Below are positions 1-12,400 of a stretch of 64,000 bases of DNA, one piece after another. The stretch comes from Callorhinus ursinus. Its lineage: Eukaryota; Chordata; Mammalia; Carnivora; Otariidae. The stretch's first letter is position 1; each line of letters starts with the position of its first letter. The position numbers were made by a program, and so were the translations under genes. The notes under the pieces are model-generated. The model was not told the origin of the DNA and did no database searches. It was given only the letters and a program-made list of their open reading frames with translations. The stretch is from the NCBI RefSeq assembly GCF_003265705.1, contig NW_020312859.1, forward strand, positions 1,007,259 to 1,071,258, written 5' to 3'.

Positions 1-205
1 TTTCTTCCCCACTGTATAGTTGAGCAAAATGAGGCTCAGACAAGTGATGTCATCTGCTCAAGGTCAAAGCTTTGGGCACTCACCCTCTCCACAGCTTCCC
101 TGCGGAATGTGCCTTGATGGGTGCTGCCCCAGGATCTCTTCTCCCCCTGCCGCCCAGGGCTCCACTGACCCTTCTGAGCTGCATCTCCCCTGCTACCCCC
201 TGCAG
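1..205 (+). other. SLC13A3: SLC13A3 intron 1, 3' end only
   Basis: Intron sequence ending in the CT-rich acceptor of exon 2. No repeat recognised. Exon 1, the start codon and the promoter are not in the window. Confidence 0.85.
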
Positions 206-471
206 GAAGGCCGCTGCCTGTTTGTCATCCTGCTCATGGCGGTGTACTGGTGCACAGAGGCCCTGCCCCTCTCGGTGACAGCCCTGCTGCCCATCATCCT
301 CTTCCCCTTCTTGGGCATCCTGCCCTCCAGCAAGGTCTGCCCCCAGTACTTCCTGGACACCAACTTCCTCTTCCTCAGTGGGCTGATCATGGCCAGCGCC
401 ATTGAGGAGTGGAATCTGCACCGAAGGATCGCCCTCAAGGTCCTCATGCTCGTCGGGGTCCAGCCAGCCAG
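206..471 (+). CDS. SLC13A3: SLC13A3 exon 2
   Basis: Begins after the acceptor CCCCTGCAG (AG at 204-205) in phase 0 with Glu-Gly-Arg and ends AG|gtaagg at 472. It encodes about residues 38-126, from [10 protein letters not shown] to LVGVQPA(R), covering the first transmembrane helices ([42 protein letters not shown]). The open frame that extends upstream to position 20 is intron 1 read-through, not a start: the acceptor and the human protein both place the exon edge at 206. Confidence 0.96.
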
Positions 472-3400
472 GTAAGGCCAGATAATGGGTCTAGCCCAAA
501 GGTGGGGAGGCAGGAGGACCGCATCTCTTGGAGCCCAGACTCACTCTTCCTGGTCTGGTCATCCAGGCCCACAAGCTCATCATGTCCCACCTTCCATTTA
601 CTCATTCATTCCCTGGATACGTTGTGAGCCCCATCTGTGTGCCAGATGCAGTGCCAGGCTCTTGGGCAGTTCTCAAAAGTGCAGAAGAATCCCCTGGGGA
701 GCCAGTTGAAATGCTTATCCCAGGCCTCACCCCCAGGGATTCATGTCCCGTAGTTCTAGAGAGGGCCATCTTAGCAAGGTGACTCGGACAGCTGGGGCTG
801 AACCCCACCTTTCCTGCTCTGGGAAATGACTTAACTTCTCTCTCTTTGCCTGTAGAATGAAACTATAATAGCTTAGACCTATAAAGTGTGATAAATCCTG
901 GTCATTATCATCCTAGTTTGCTATTTCATAGCCCAGGCGGGTGGGGAATGAGTGGGAAGGTGGCCCCGGAGAGATGGGGAGCCAGAGGCCATCCCTGCAG
1001 GGCCTTGGGCTCCCTAGCTAGGGTTTGAACTTTCATTCTAAGAGGATTAAATGGCCTTTAAAATAGGGTTTCACTGTTCTTTTAATCTTTTTGTTTGTTT
1101 GTTTGCAATTTGTTGCACCTTAAGGATCCCTTGCTAGAATAGTATCTTTAAATGTATAAATCACACAGCACATAGGATTTAAAACAACAACCACCACAAG
1201 AAAATGCAGGGATCCAAATAAATGTTTTAAAAACAAACTTGTGACATAGTACCGTATGTACTCCTTTACGGTAAATGGTAAGATCCCTCTCGACTGGCCT
1301 AATAACAACTACATTTTGAGGACATTTTGAGTGTCAGTGGGATTCCAAGATGTTTGCATCTATTATAACACGATCTGAAAATATCCGTGAGCTTAATTGG
1401 TGACGGAGTCCCGGGCACTTCTAATACTACTGAACTTTGTTGCCTTTGTTTATCACCAAAGGAAATACCTAATTTCCATTGGAGGTTAGTCAAATAAAGA
1501 TGCATTTTTTTTACCCTCTCGTTTCCATCCTAAATTATATCCACAGCCCCACTGCTTATGAATCTCTGCTTTAAAGAGCTCTAAGCTGGGGAACAACATG
1601 ACCAAATTCGCATTTTTTAAAAAAATTCCTCTAGGCTGCCAGGTGGAGAGCAGATGAGGAGTGGGACTCTGGACGCAGCCCAGTTAGGAGACTGTTCTGG
1701 GTGTGCAGAAGCAGCTGTGGTGACAGCTTGGCCTGGGGTAGTGGCAGTGGAGAGGAACAGAATGGATAGCTCTGAGAGCTCTTTGGTTGATAAAATCAGT
1801 GGGAGTAGTGGTTGGGGAGAAGAAGGTTCTAGATAACGCCTAGAGTTCTAGTATTGGCTCTGTGTCGAGCACTCTGCTAGGCTCTGGAGGGACTGCCAGT
1901 CCTGTGGGAGAGATTGTATCTATAGCACTGATTCCAGTGCAAAGTGGAATTCCAACCCAAGGGGCACCTGTGGTGTGGGAGCCCAAAGGAGAGGTAAGAG
2001 GTAGACTTCTTCATGGAGCAGGTTACATTTGACCTTGAAGCCTGGGTGGGCTGCTATTCAAACATACGATAAAGTTGGAACAATGAAAACAGCATGACAC
2101 TAGTCCAGAAATAGAATTTTCAATGCTGGATACATATTCTAGAAGAAATCTAAATCAGTAGGAAAGGAAAGGATTATTCAGTAAATGGCGAGGGTTGGAA
2201 TAATTGGCTTATTCTTTAAAAAAAAAAAATCCACTTAGATCTTCATACTATCCATCTAGATAAATCCAGGTGGGCTAAGAATTTAATGTAAAGAAAAAAG
2301 ATCATGGAGTTTGGATTCCTACTGGTGGGAGGGGCCAAGCCATGGCAGGCAGGCAGGAGATCGGGGCCTGTTGGGGTGTGTGGTTGAGTTCAGGGGAGTC
2401 TGAGCAGGTGGCTGGTAGCAGTGGGAGGGCAAGTGGGAGAAGAGGCTGGGAAGATGGTTTGGGGGCATACGGTGGACAGCGTTGGTGCCAAACCAAGGTG
2501 ACCTTTATTCTGTAATGGAAACCATCAAGGACTGGGGAGCAAGGGAGAGAAAACGTCAGGGTTGGGCTATCTTTGGACTATTTTACCTTGGGTACCTGTG
2601 GCCAGTTCACTTAAACGTGTGGAGTCAGTTTCCTTAGACCTGAAATAAGGCTGGTGAGTGAATCTGGTCCCCACTTGGTCACTGGCTTGTTCTCTCTGGG
2701 CCTTAACTTCCCGTCTGTAAAACCAGTGGGCTGGATTCCCCAGGGGTGGCAAAGTGGGACCAGAGGACCTCCTGGGCCCCCGTTCTGGATGTGCCTCTAA
2801 CTGCCTCTGTTCCCAGGCTCATCCTGGGGATGATGGTGACCACCTCCTTCCTGTCCATGTGGCTGAGCAATACGGCCTCCACCGCCATGATGCTGCCCAT
2901 TGCCAGCGCCATCCTGAAAAGTCTCTTCAGCCAGAAGGAGGCTCAGAAGGACCTCAACTGGCCGAGTGACGAGAACACAGGTGAGGCTGTGGAAAGGGAC
3001 TGGGGCAGCCCCACCAACGTGGAGGAGGGGGAGCGGGACGTCCTGCAGAGGAGGGTGAAGGGAATATACTTGTTGAGCATCTCCTATGTGCCAAGTGTTT
3101 AAATAATAATAATAATAATAACGGAGAATTAGCTAAGTCAAACCTTGATACCTTGGTTTTTTAAAAGATTTGCATTCATTGAGTGCTGACTGCATACTGA
3201 AGAGTGAAGAGTTCAACACTTTGCCTGTATCATCTCTTTCACCTCTCAAAAACAGCCTTATGAAGTAGATACTATACTTCCCCTGGGTTTTAGAGCACTT
3301 GAAGAGATGCTCAAAATCACTAATGCCAGAGAAATGCCAACTGAAACAACGAGATTTACTTCAGTGAGATTGGCAAAGATAAGAAAGCTGGACACTGCCC

Positions 3401-6400
3401 TATGTCGGCAGGCGTGGGGCCATGGGAACCCTTGTGTTCTGCCAGAGAGCGTATGCACTGGGTCAGGCTTTCTTAAGGGAATTCTGCAAATATTTAATCA
3501 AATTAAATGTGCACATACCCTAAAAAAAAAAAAAAATGTGCACATACCCTGTAACCTGACAGTTTGACTCCTAGATACAAACGCCAAAGAATTCTGACAG
3601 AGGTCCCCCAGGGGACGGGTGTGACACTGTTCACTGCAGCCTTCTCTGTGGTGTGGTGAGTAAGTAGCCATGTGAGCGGCACCACCAGTAAAGGGGAAGG
3701 TCAAGTGTGTACTGTTGAGCACCTTGCTGCTTTTAGAAGCAAAGAATTAGAGGACCACAGTTCTAGAAATGGATCTCACAAAACACAGTCATGACTGGAA
3801 AAAAAAAAACCAGAATGAGATCTAGAAGACAATACCATGATGTAAATTAAAAATTCACGCAAGTGACCATTTTGCAAGAACGTAAGCAAACAAAAACCTA
3901 CAGATTAGAGGCATCAGCATGGTTGCTCTGCAAAGGATGGGAGTGGGAAATGGGAATCGAAGGGACTAAAGAAAGAAAGAAAGAAAACAAAAGAGGGGCC
4001 TTCGTTGTACAAGGATAGTGAGAATGTGCCACCAGCTGAAGGAGTTGATTCTCTCGAACCTCAGAAACTATGTTCTAAACAAAACAAAATACAAGTAGCT
4101 GCTGCGTTCTTACATGAAGAAGCAAGGGCTCAGAGAGGGGAAGGGACTTCCCCAGGTCACACAGCAGACGAATGGCTGAGCCCAACTTTGCAGCGTGCTC
4201 TCTTACCCATGGAACCAGCTGCGTCCGTGGGAATGTAGGCAAAGAAGGAAGGTCTGTCTGCAGGTGGCTTGAAAAATAAGGGTTTGTTTTCCTCAAACAT
4301 CAAGAAGGCAGAGAAAGGCAGTTCCAGGATTGATTCAGCAGCACGAAGATATCAGGACTTATCACTGGCATCTCTGTGATTCCCCAAGTCTTTCCCTCGT
4401 GGTGGCAGAGGTCTGCCACATCCTGTCTGCTTTAAAACATCTTTTTATTTACATAAACGTATTTTATGTATGTATGTATGTGTGTATGTATTTATGTTTG
4501 AGAGAGAAAGAACGTGCACAAATGCGAACAGGGAAAGGGGCAGAGAGAGAGAGAGGGAGAGAGAATCTCAAGCAGGCTCTATGTTCAACACGGAGCCCAA
4601 GCGGGGCTCAGTCTCATGACCCTGAGGATCACCACCTGAGCTGAAACCAAGAGTCCGACGCTTAACCGACTGAGCCACCCAGGTGCCCCTACTTACATAA
4701 ATGTATTTTAAAAGGAAGCTTTCGGGGCACCTGGGTGGCTCAGTAAGCGTCTGCCTTCGGCTCAGGTCATGATCCCAGGGTCCTAGGATCGAGCCCCACG
4801 CAGGGCTCCATGCTAAGTGGGAAGCCTGTTTCTCCCTCTCCCACTCCCCCTGCTTGTGTTCCCTCTCTTGCTGTGTTTCTCTCTGTCAAATAAACAAATA
4901 AAATCTTTTAAAAAAGTAAAAATAAAAGGAAGCTTTCGGTTGGTTCCTATGTGGGCAGAAATCTCTAGTTTATCCCCAATATTGAGTCTTTCTTTGTTCT
5001 TCTAGTAACAGAAGCCCCACGTGGGCACATGGCTTTGGAGAGAAAAAGCTGACTTTCCCTGCTTCCCTTGCAATTAGATGTGGTCCTGTGACTAAGTGTG
5101 GCCAACGGTATATGAGTGGGAATGGAGCGCGCAACTTCCGGGTCCTGCCCTACCCACCCTCTACTCCTGCTGGCTGGAACGTGAACATGATGGGGGGACC
5201 AGAGATGCTACCTGGGAAGCCACATGTTGAGGGATAGATGGCAGATCTGCTCCGGGAGCTCTGGATCATTTATCCCAAATAACAGAACAAACATGATTCA
5301 TGAAACCACAGGCTTTGAGTGCTAGTTATGCTTTTTTGAATATGTGTTAAAATTAATATATATGTTAAAATCTAAATATTGATCCACATACCGTCCAAGT
5401 TAATCTCGTTTACTGTGGTATGGGTATTTGCCTACCACGCAGTCAGCTGTTTTGCTTACTTTATTTTCACATCAGCCCTGAAAGCTAGAAATGATGATAA
5501 GTACATAAATTGATATGACCAGAATCAATTGCATTGTTGGTAAAGTAGCAGAGCCAGGACCTACGAAAGGTCAAAGTCATCCACGTGGGAAGGAAGAGAT
5601 GTTCTATAGCAGGGGTCAGAAAACTGTTTCTGTAAGTGACCAGACAGGAAATATTTTAGGCTTTGCTGGCCACACCATCACCACTGCTCAAACTGTGCCC
5701 TTGTGGAGAGAAAGCATCCACAGGCGAGATGTAAGTAAGTGGGCGTGGCTGGGTGCCAGTGAAATGTAATTTGCAGGTGCTGAAATTAAAATTGCACATA
5801 ATTTTTACACCATGAAATATTGTGCCTCTACTGATTTTCTCCAGCCGTTTAAAAATGTAAAAACCATTCTCAGTCAGTAGGCTGTGGGCCAGATTCAGCC
5901 CACAGGCCAGAGTTGGCTTCGTTCGTTTTCAGACAGTTTCCCGGGACTCTTGGGGCTTCCAGAGAACCGTGTCACCGTCCCCCTGGAGTGGTAAGAAGCA
6001 GTGAAGGTTCTGCGCCTTCTCCCATGTCTACCTCAGCTTCCCCACTTTACCTATTTTATCCACTGGGCTTCCACGTGGCAATCACAGATGTTTACTGAGC
6101 ACGTACATCGTGCTGGGGCTCTTGGTAGGGCCTTACATCCGCAGAAGGTGGAGCGGGCATTGACCTCATTTAGAAGATTGGAAACTGAGGAAGAAGTTTA
6201 AAAAAAAAAAAAGAAGATAAAGTAGCTTCCAAGGTCACAGTTTCAAAACAGCGGCTCTGGTATTTTGAATCTAGGCTGGCTGACTTCAGAGCCTGAACTC
6301 TTAACCTCTGGTATTCTGCCTCATATGCAAGAGTTTTTTTCAAAGAGTCTAGTGGCCACAAAAAAAAAAAAATTTGAAGCCATTTCCCTCATTATAAAAA

Positions 6401-9400
6401 TGAAAAATCTGAGACCCGGGAAGGGGAAGGGACTTGCTTACGGTCACACTCAGTGTTGGGTGCAAGGTGAAATCCAGAGTCTTCTCCTGAATGCTGCAGG
6501 ATGTCAGGAGGAAGGAGGGCCTAGGAAGCTGGGGCAGACACCTGCTTTCACAAGTGGTGGGATCAGAGAGCAAGGATTGATTAATGATCCGCCCTAAGAC
6601 CTAAAACAAGGCTAGTTGCAGCGCCAAAGAGAGATGTTCCCTTTCACGCAGTCTCTGTGCTCCGTCCTGGTGGCAGGATGTGAAGACAGGCGTGGGGGGA
6701 GTGGGGACTGTTAGTGGGCCAGGACAGGGGTGGGGAGGCTCCTGGGGGCTCTAGGTCCGTGAGGGACACCCATTGCAGCAACAGTGATGACAATGTGAGC
6801 TCTCAGTCCTGAGAGCCCACCGTATGCCAGACACGGTGCTCTTATTTTTCATACGTGTCAGCTCATTGAATCTTCATAATGGAGCTAGGAAGTAGGTGCT
6901 CCCCATTTTACAGATGAGGACACTGAAGCTCAGGGAGGCAAAAGGATTTGCCCAAAGCAACGTGGTTAGTTAGTTGCTGAGCTCTGTCTGAATCTAGAAT
7001 CTGTGCTTGTAAGCACCGTGCCAGAGCAGGACGGAGCCTGGGGCAGGGCAGGGCTCACTGGACAAGACCTGGAGGGGAGGGTCCTCAATCTTGGAAAGCA
7101 GCCGTGATGTTTCCCTTCAGTTTCTTCACCCAGCTCACCTCCCTGCACTGCCTGAGGGACTGAGGGGCCACATGGGTGGTGGCTTCTCCAGAGCCCCACG
7201 CGTGTTCTCATTAGATCCTCCTACTACAACTCTGCAGGGGTGGCTTTGTCATCGTGCCCATTTTACAGATGAGGAAACTGAGCTGCGCAGGCGCCCCCCC
7301 CCATTTTATGTGTGAGGAAGCTGAGGTTTAGAACAGTGGCATAACTGATCCATTCATCCATTGATTCATTAATTCCACACATTTATTGAACCCCTACTAT
7401 GTGCCAAACAGTGTTCTGGGTGAACAAGACTCCCACCAGTGGAGGTTGTTCAAGGCAACGGGAATGACTGATACAAACCCGCGTGGAGCTGGGAGTCCAG
7501 GGGGGAGACAGGTAATCAACAAATAAATCCCTCTCAACTAGGGCTTGAAGGAAACTTAAGCTACACCAATGTGTAGGGTCTTATCACCAGGGTGAGCTGA
7601 TCTGCATTTAGCCTTCAGACCTCTGCAGGTGGTCAGCAGGACCAGCCATGGTAAAGTGACAGTAGGCTACCATGGCTCCCACTCCCTCTAGGTACCAAGA
7701 GGGAAGGAGCAGCCCAGAGTGGAGAGGGGACAGGACTTCCCCCCCAGGCCACCTGCTGAGACAGGGAAAGAGCTGTGGCTGGAGTCCCGACCCTTCCTCC
7801 CAAACACACACCTGCGGTTACAGAGGTGGGGTGTATTATTGCTGCGCAGAAAGAGAGCGCGCGCGCCCCCGGTAGCCATGATGACCTCAGTCAGGTGTTA
7901 GAAAGGACCTCTCACGGGCTTTGGGCTGTGGCTGAGGCCTTTGTGGGGGTCTAAGGAACCTTGCTCTAGATTGAATGATGCCAGAAATCGGGGGCAATTC
8001 TACGAGTAAAGAAGTAGCAGCCATTCAATTGGCAAGAGAGGAGGACGTTTGGCATTTTGTGGGTGGCAAGTGGCTTTGGGCTAAGACAAGATTATGAAGT
8101 GCCCTTGCTGTGTCTCATTTTGTCAGTCGCTCGTAGAGCAACTCTGTCTGATGTCGGTGACGTGTAAGATCATTTAGGTCCAGCAAGAGAACAACACGGC
8201 ATATCTGGGTCCGGCCAGTTCCAGACGTAGGGGGCCGCTTTCTTCTTTCTCAAGAGGAACCCACATTGACTAAATCCTTGCCAATGTTCATATTCCTGTT
8301 AAATTCTTTCAATGGCGAATCTGGCAAATGTTGGCCCACCAAATCTAGCCTGCTGCCTGCTTTTTGTGCAACCTGTGAGCTAAGCATAGTTTTTATATTT
8401 TTAAATGGCTGAATAAATCAAAAGAAGGATATGCTGTGACATGTGAAAAGTACATGATATTCAAATTTCGGTGTGCAAAAATAAAGGTTTAGCCACACGT
8501 ATTCATTTCTGTATTGTCTATGGCTGGTTTCATGGCAGAGTTGAGTACGACAGAGGCCATAGGGCCCCAAAGACTAAGATATTTACTATCTGGTCTCTTA
8601 CAGAAGAAATTTGCCAGTCCCTACTTTAAATGGTGTCTTAATCCATTCAGCCTGCTATAACAAAAACAGCATAGATCGAGCATTTATTTTTCATAGTTCT
8701 GGAGGCTGGGAAGTCCAAGATCAAGGTGCCGGCAAATTTGCCATGTGGTGAGGGACTGTTTCTCGGTTCATAGATGGCCATCTTCTTGCTGTGTGCACAT
8801 GTGGTGGGAGGAGGGGTAAAGGAGCTTTGTGAGGCATCTTTTATAAAGGCACACCTCCTGAAGTCCCCACCTCCTAATACCATCACACTGGGGATTAGGT
8901 TTCCACATATGAATTTTGGGGGGACCCAAGCATTCCGCCAATAGCAAATGGGTCAGCTCCTTAATCCTCTTGACAACCCTAGGAGAATTATTACTTCCAT
9001 TTTATGAATTAAAGAACTGAGGTACAGTGAGATTAAGGGAGTTATCTAAACCTGAGAATAGGAACACTCCTATCCACTTGGTACATTACACTAAAGACAC
9101 CATGCTCTTTCCTCCTAGCTGCTGTGTGGAGGAACGGCCCGCGCCCCATGCCCACGGAGATGCAATTTCTGGCCAGCCCGGAAGAGTGAGTTCCTGGTAC
9201 CGAGGAGCCAGTGCTTGACCCAAGGAGATGACAAGCAAGAATTCAGTGTTGCAAGCAATCCTCCCCCCACCCCCAGATTTTTCTCCAAATGACCTAACGC
9301 CCAGGTGTCTACCATCCATCCCTTTGGCTTGGGCATGGACGTACCCAGCCTCCTTAAAAAAACACACATGTGGATAGCAAGGGCAAAGGAGCACATTAAG

Positions 9401-12400
9401 TCCCTCTGGTGAGGTGGAGGACCTGAGAGGAGGCCCCAGAGGAGCAGGAATGCTCAAACTAGGTGACAGTCAAGGAGGAGAGACATGCAGACGGGCATCC
9501 AGAGCCTCTAAAGACAAAAGCATCCTAAGAGACAATCACAATCCTTCACACTTGTGTGACTTAGGAAGAAACTTTCACATTGACGGCACATTTAGTGGCT
9601 GATGTCCTTTGTATTTGGCAGCGTGGTTAAGATCTTGGGGTTTGGAGCCCTGCAGACCTGACTTTGAACCTGGCTCTGCCACTTACCGGCTGTGTAATTT
9701 GGACAAGTCACTTAATCTCTCTGAGCCTCTGCTCAGATATTGGAACCCACCGTAGAGGGTTATTTTGAGATTAAATGAGATAATGTTGAGCAAGCTTGGA
9801 TCATTGCTGGGCCCTACATGCACAGATGAGGTGCTTGTTATTCATGGCTTTGTTACCTTGGGTGATAAAACAGCAGAAGTAAAGTCACCTGCTCAAGGCA
9901 TTGCTGGGCATCAGTCAGGTCTGTTTTACTCATTCAACAAATATTTATAGATCGCTTACAATGAGCCAGGTACTGCCAGGGATGCAGCAACGGACAAAAG
10001 TCCAGCCCTTGTGGAGTTTCCGTCTCAGTGACAAGAAACAAACACACGAGTAAAATTCACAGTATGTCAGATGGTTGGTGAGAGCCATGTGGGAGAACAA
10101 TGCAGGAAAGAAGGCTAAGGAAGGGGCCTGTAGGGTGTGAAAAGGCAGTTTTAAAATGAGTGGTCAGGAAAGGCCTCTCTAAGAAGGTCAGGCTTAAGCA
10201 AGCACCTATAGGAGGTAAGGGTCAGGGGGGATCTTTGGGAAGAGTGTTCCCAGCAGAGGAGCCAGCCCGTGCAAAGGTCCTGAGAGTCCAGAGCAGCCAG
10301 GAAGCCAGTAGGGCTGGAGTTGGGTGAGTGTATGGTAGGAATTGGGGTCAGTGAAATTGCTTGTGTGGTGAGGGGTGGTGGTGGAGGGACAGAGCATGAG
10401 GAACCTAATAGGCCAATGATGTAGCCTTGACTATTAATGACATGGGATCCAGTGGACGCTTTTAGCAGAGGAGGGACATGATCTTATGTCTGATTGTCTT
10501 ATTCCATTGTCTCTGCTCTTTCCTGGCACTGTATCTGGGGGCTTTTAGTCCAGCTTTGAGATACGGTGTCTGTGATGGGCCCAGCCACTCATTATCGCAC
10601 AACCTAGGAATCTATTTGGACCACCTGCCCACGCAGAGCTTGTGCTGAATCTAGTGGAAAAGACCCAGCCCTCATTCTCTAGAACTCCATGTCAACTGAA
10701 TGCAAACCCCATTCATTGGATGGAGACTCTACGTCCATTGGAACGAAAGTCCCCTCTCTGGGCCTCAGTTTCCCCAACTGAACAAAGGGGCTTGCACTAG
10801 ATGAGCCCTCAGGCCCCTTCTGTTCTCTCATTCTCATAGTGAGGCTCAGTCTGATTGGGTTCCCAGGTCTGGGGGGGGTGGTGCCCACAGTTCCTGCCAG
10901 AACTTTCCCCCTGAGAAGTCAGGCCGTGACATCGGTCTCCAGATGCTTTCAGTCCTTGTCTTCCTTCTAGAACCCAAGTCATATCCCAATTGCCTTCCAG
11001 ATAAGGGGCCTCTCATGTAGTAATTAAGGCCAGAAGATATTTGAAGTATCTTTGATTCTCTTAAAAAAGTTAATTTGTTATACAGGGACAATTCTTAATT
11101 TCATTCACTTACAAAAATTTTATAATTGCACAATTTAAAAGAATACTCTTAAACAAAAAGAAAAATGTACCCAGCATCTCACTCCCAAAACGGTTAAGTG
11201 AATACTATTCTAGATTATTTCTGGATACCTCTCTATGTATATAAATGCATTTGTAAAATAAAAACATTGATAATGCTGTATATGCTCTTCTGTAACCTGC
11301 TGTCTCTTAATGGAATGTAGGGAACATCTTTTCACCTTAATAAATTTACAGCAATGTAATTATCTTTTAATTATGTAATTAACAATTCTTAATTTCATTC
11401 TTTCCCAGTATTCTTTTAACTGCACCAGAAAGACCCAGAAAATACAAAGAAAGAAAAAAGAAGGGAAAAAAAAATCCATATTTCCACCCCCAAGAAAGGC
11501 ACCAAAACAACTTTGTGTATACCATTCTAAGTTTTTCTAACTACTCATATATTTATAAGTTATGTGAATATTTTAAAAATTAAAAAAAATGAGTAGTGCA
11601 GTTACCGACCCTGTTTCCCTTTACATAATGGATATCTTTCATCTTAATAAACATCCATCTGGATCATCATTTTTAATAGCCGTGTTGGTGTTCAATCCAG
11701 AAAGAGGATCATTTTTATCTAGCCAACCCCTTTTTGATGGAGATTTAGGTTGTCTTCAATACAAACCATAGTTAGTGCCACAGCAAACTCTTATACCCAC
11801 ACCTGGGGCACCTGCCCAGAACACTTGAGCTGAAAGGTTGCACATCTTTAGAGGTGTTTGATGCTGGTGCTGAGCTGCCTTCCAGGAAGACCACTTAGTT
11901 TTCCCAACCCACCTGGTGTGTTTCCCCCACGAGGCCAGAAATTCTGAGTGTGTTCTGAATGGCTTCTCTTTGCGTTTGTTTAAAGCAAAGACTGCCCTGA
12001 GGCCAACGCTCCATTGGACCTTCTGGCAGACTGCAAGAAGGAGGAGGAATATCGCAGAAACATCTGGAAGGGCTTTCTCATCTCCATCCCCTACTCGGCC
12101 AGCATTGGGGGCACTGCCACCCTCACGGGCACGGCCCCCAACCTCATCCTGCTTGGCCAGCTCAAAAGGTAAATGCAGGTGCGCCCCACCCAGCCCTGGA
12201 GTTTCTTCTCCTCCCACCCCTCTCCTTCTCCATTCCACGTTGGGGAAATCTGTGCTGGATGTCTTCTCTTGGCCAGCCTCTGGGGACCCAGCAGGGTACA
12301 ACAGCAAAGTCCCTGCCCTGGGGAAGTTCCATTTTGGTGGGGGAGACAAGCAATAAAGGAAAAGGGAAATGGATATATAATATGTCGGTGTGATAAGTTA

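Larger units (their letters stand above)
2981..9118 (+). other. SLC13A3: SLC13A3 intron 3
   Basis: 6.1 kb. Contents in order: an AAT triplet run (3101-3121), an L1 3' fragment (3300-3720), a minus MIR fragment (4085-4210), two opposed can-SINEs (4467-4923), an unclassified old repeat (5020-5330), two hAT-type elements (5605-5915, 8310-8630), MIR fragments on the minus strand (6400-6500, 6780-7010, 7210-7340, 8940-9060), an L2 piece (7350-7560) and a MaLR-like LTR fragment (8635-8945). No coding exon apart from the flanking ones was recognised. Confidence 0.75.
9186..11985 (+). other. SLC13A3: SLC13A3 intron 4
   Basis: 2.8 kb. Contains a MIR (9615-9840), an antisense L2 (9915-10490) and an AT-rich antisense L1M remnant (about 11050-11800). 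The rest is unassigned. Confidence 0.75.

Noticed and set aside
54..205. In-frame extension of SLC13A3 exon 2 upstream to an ATG at 20
   Set aside because: A strong CT-rich acceptor and the match to the human exon boundary (PPK|EGRC) place the exon start at 206.
3101..3121. AAT triplet run as a meaningful repeat
   Set aside because: Only about seven units; ordinary for a mammalian intron.
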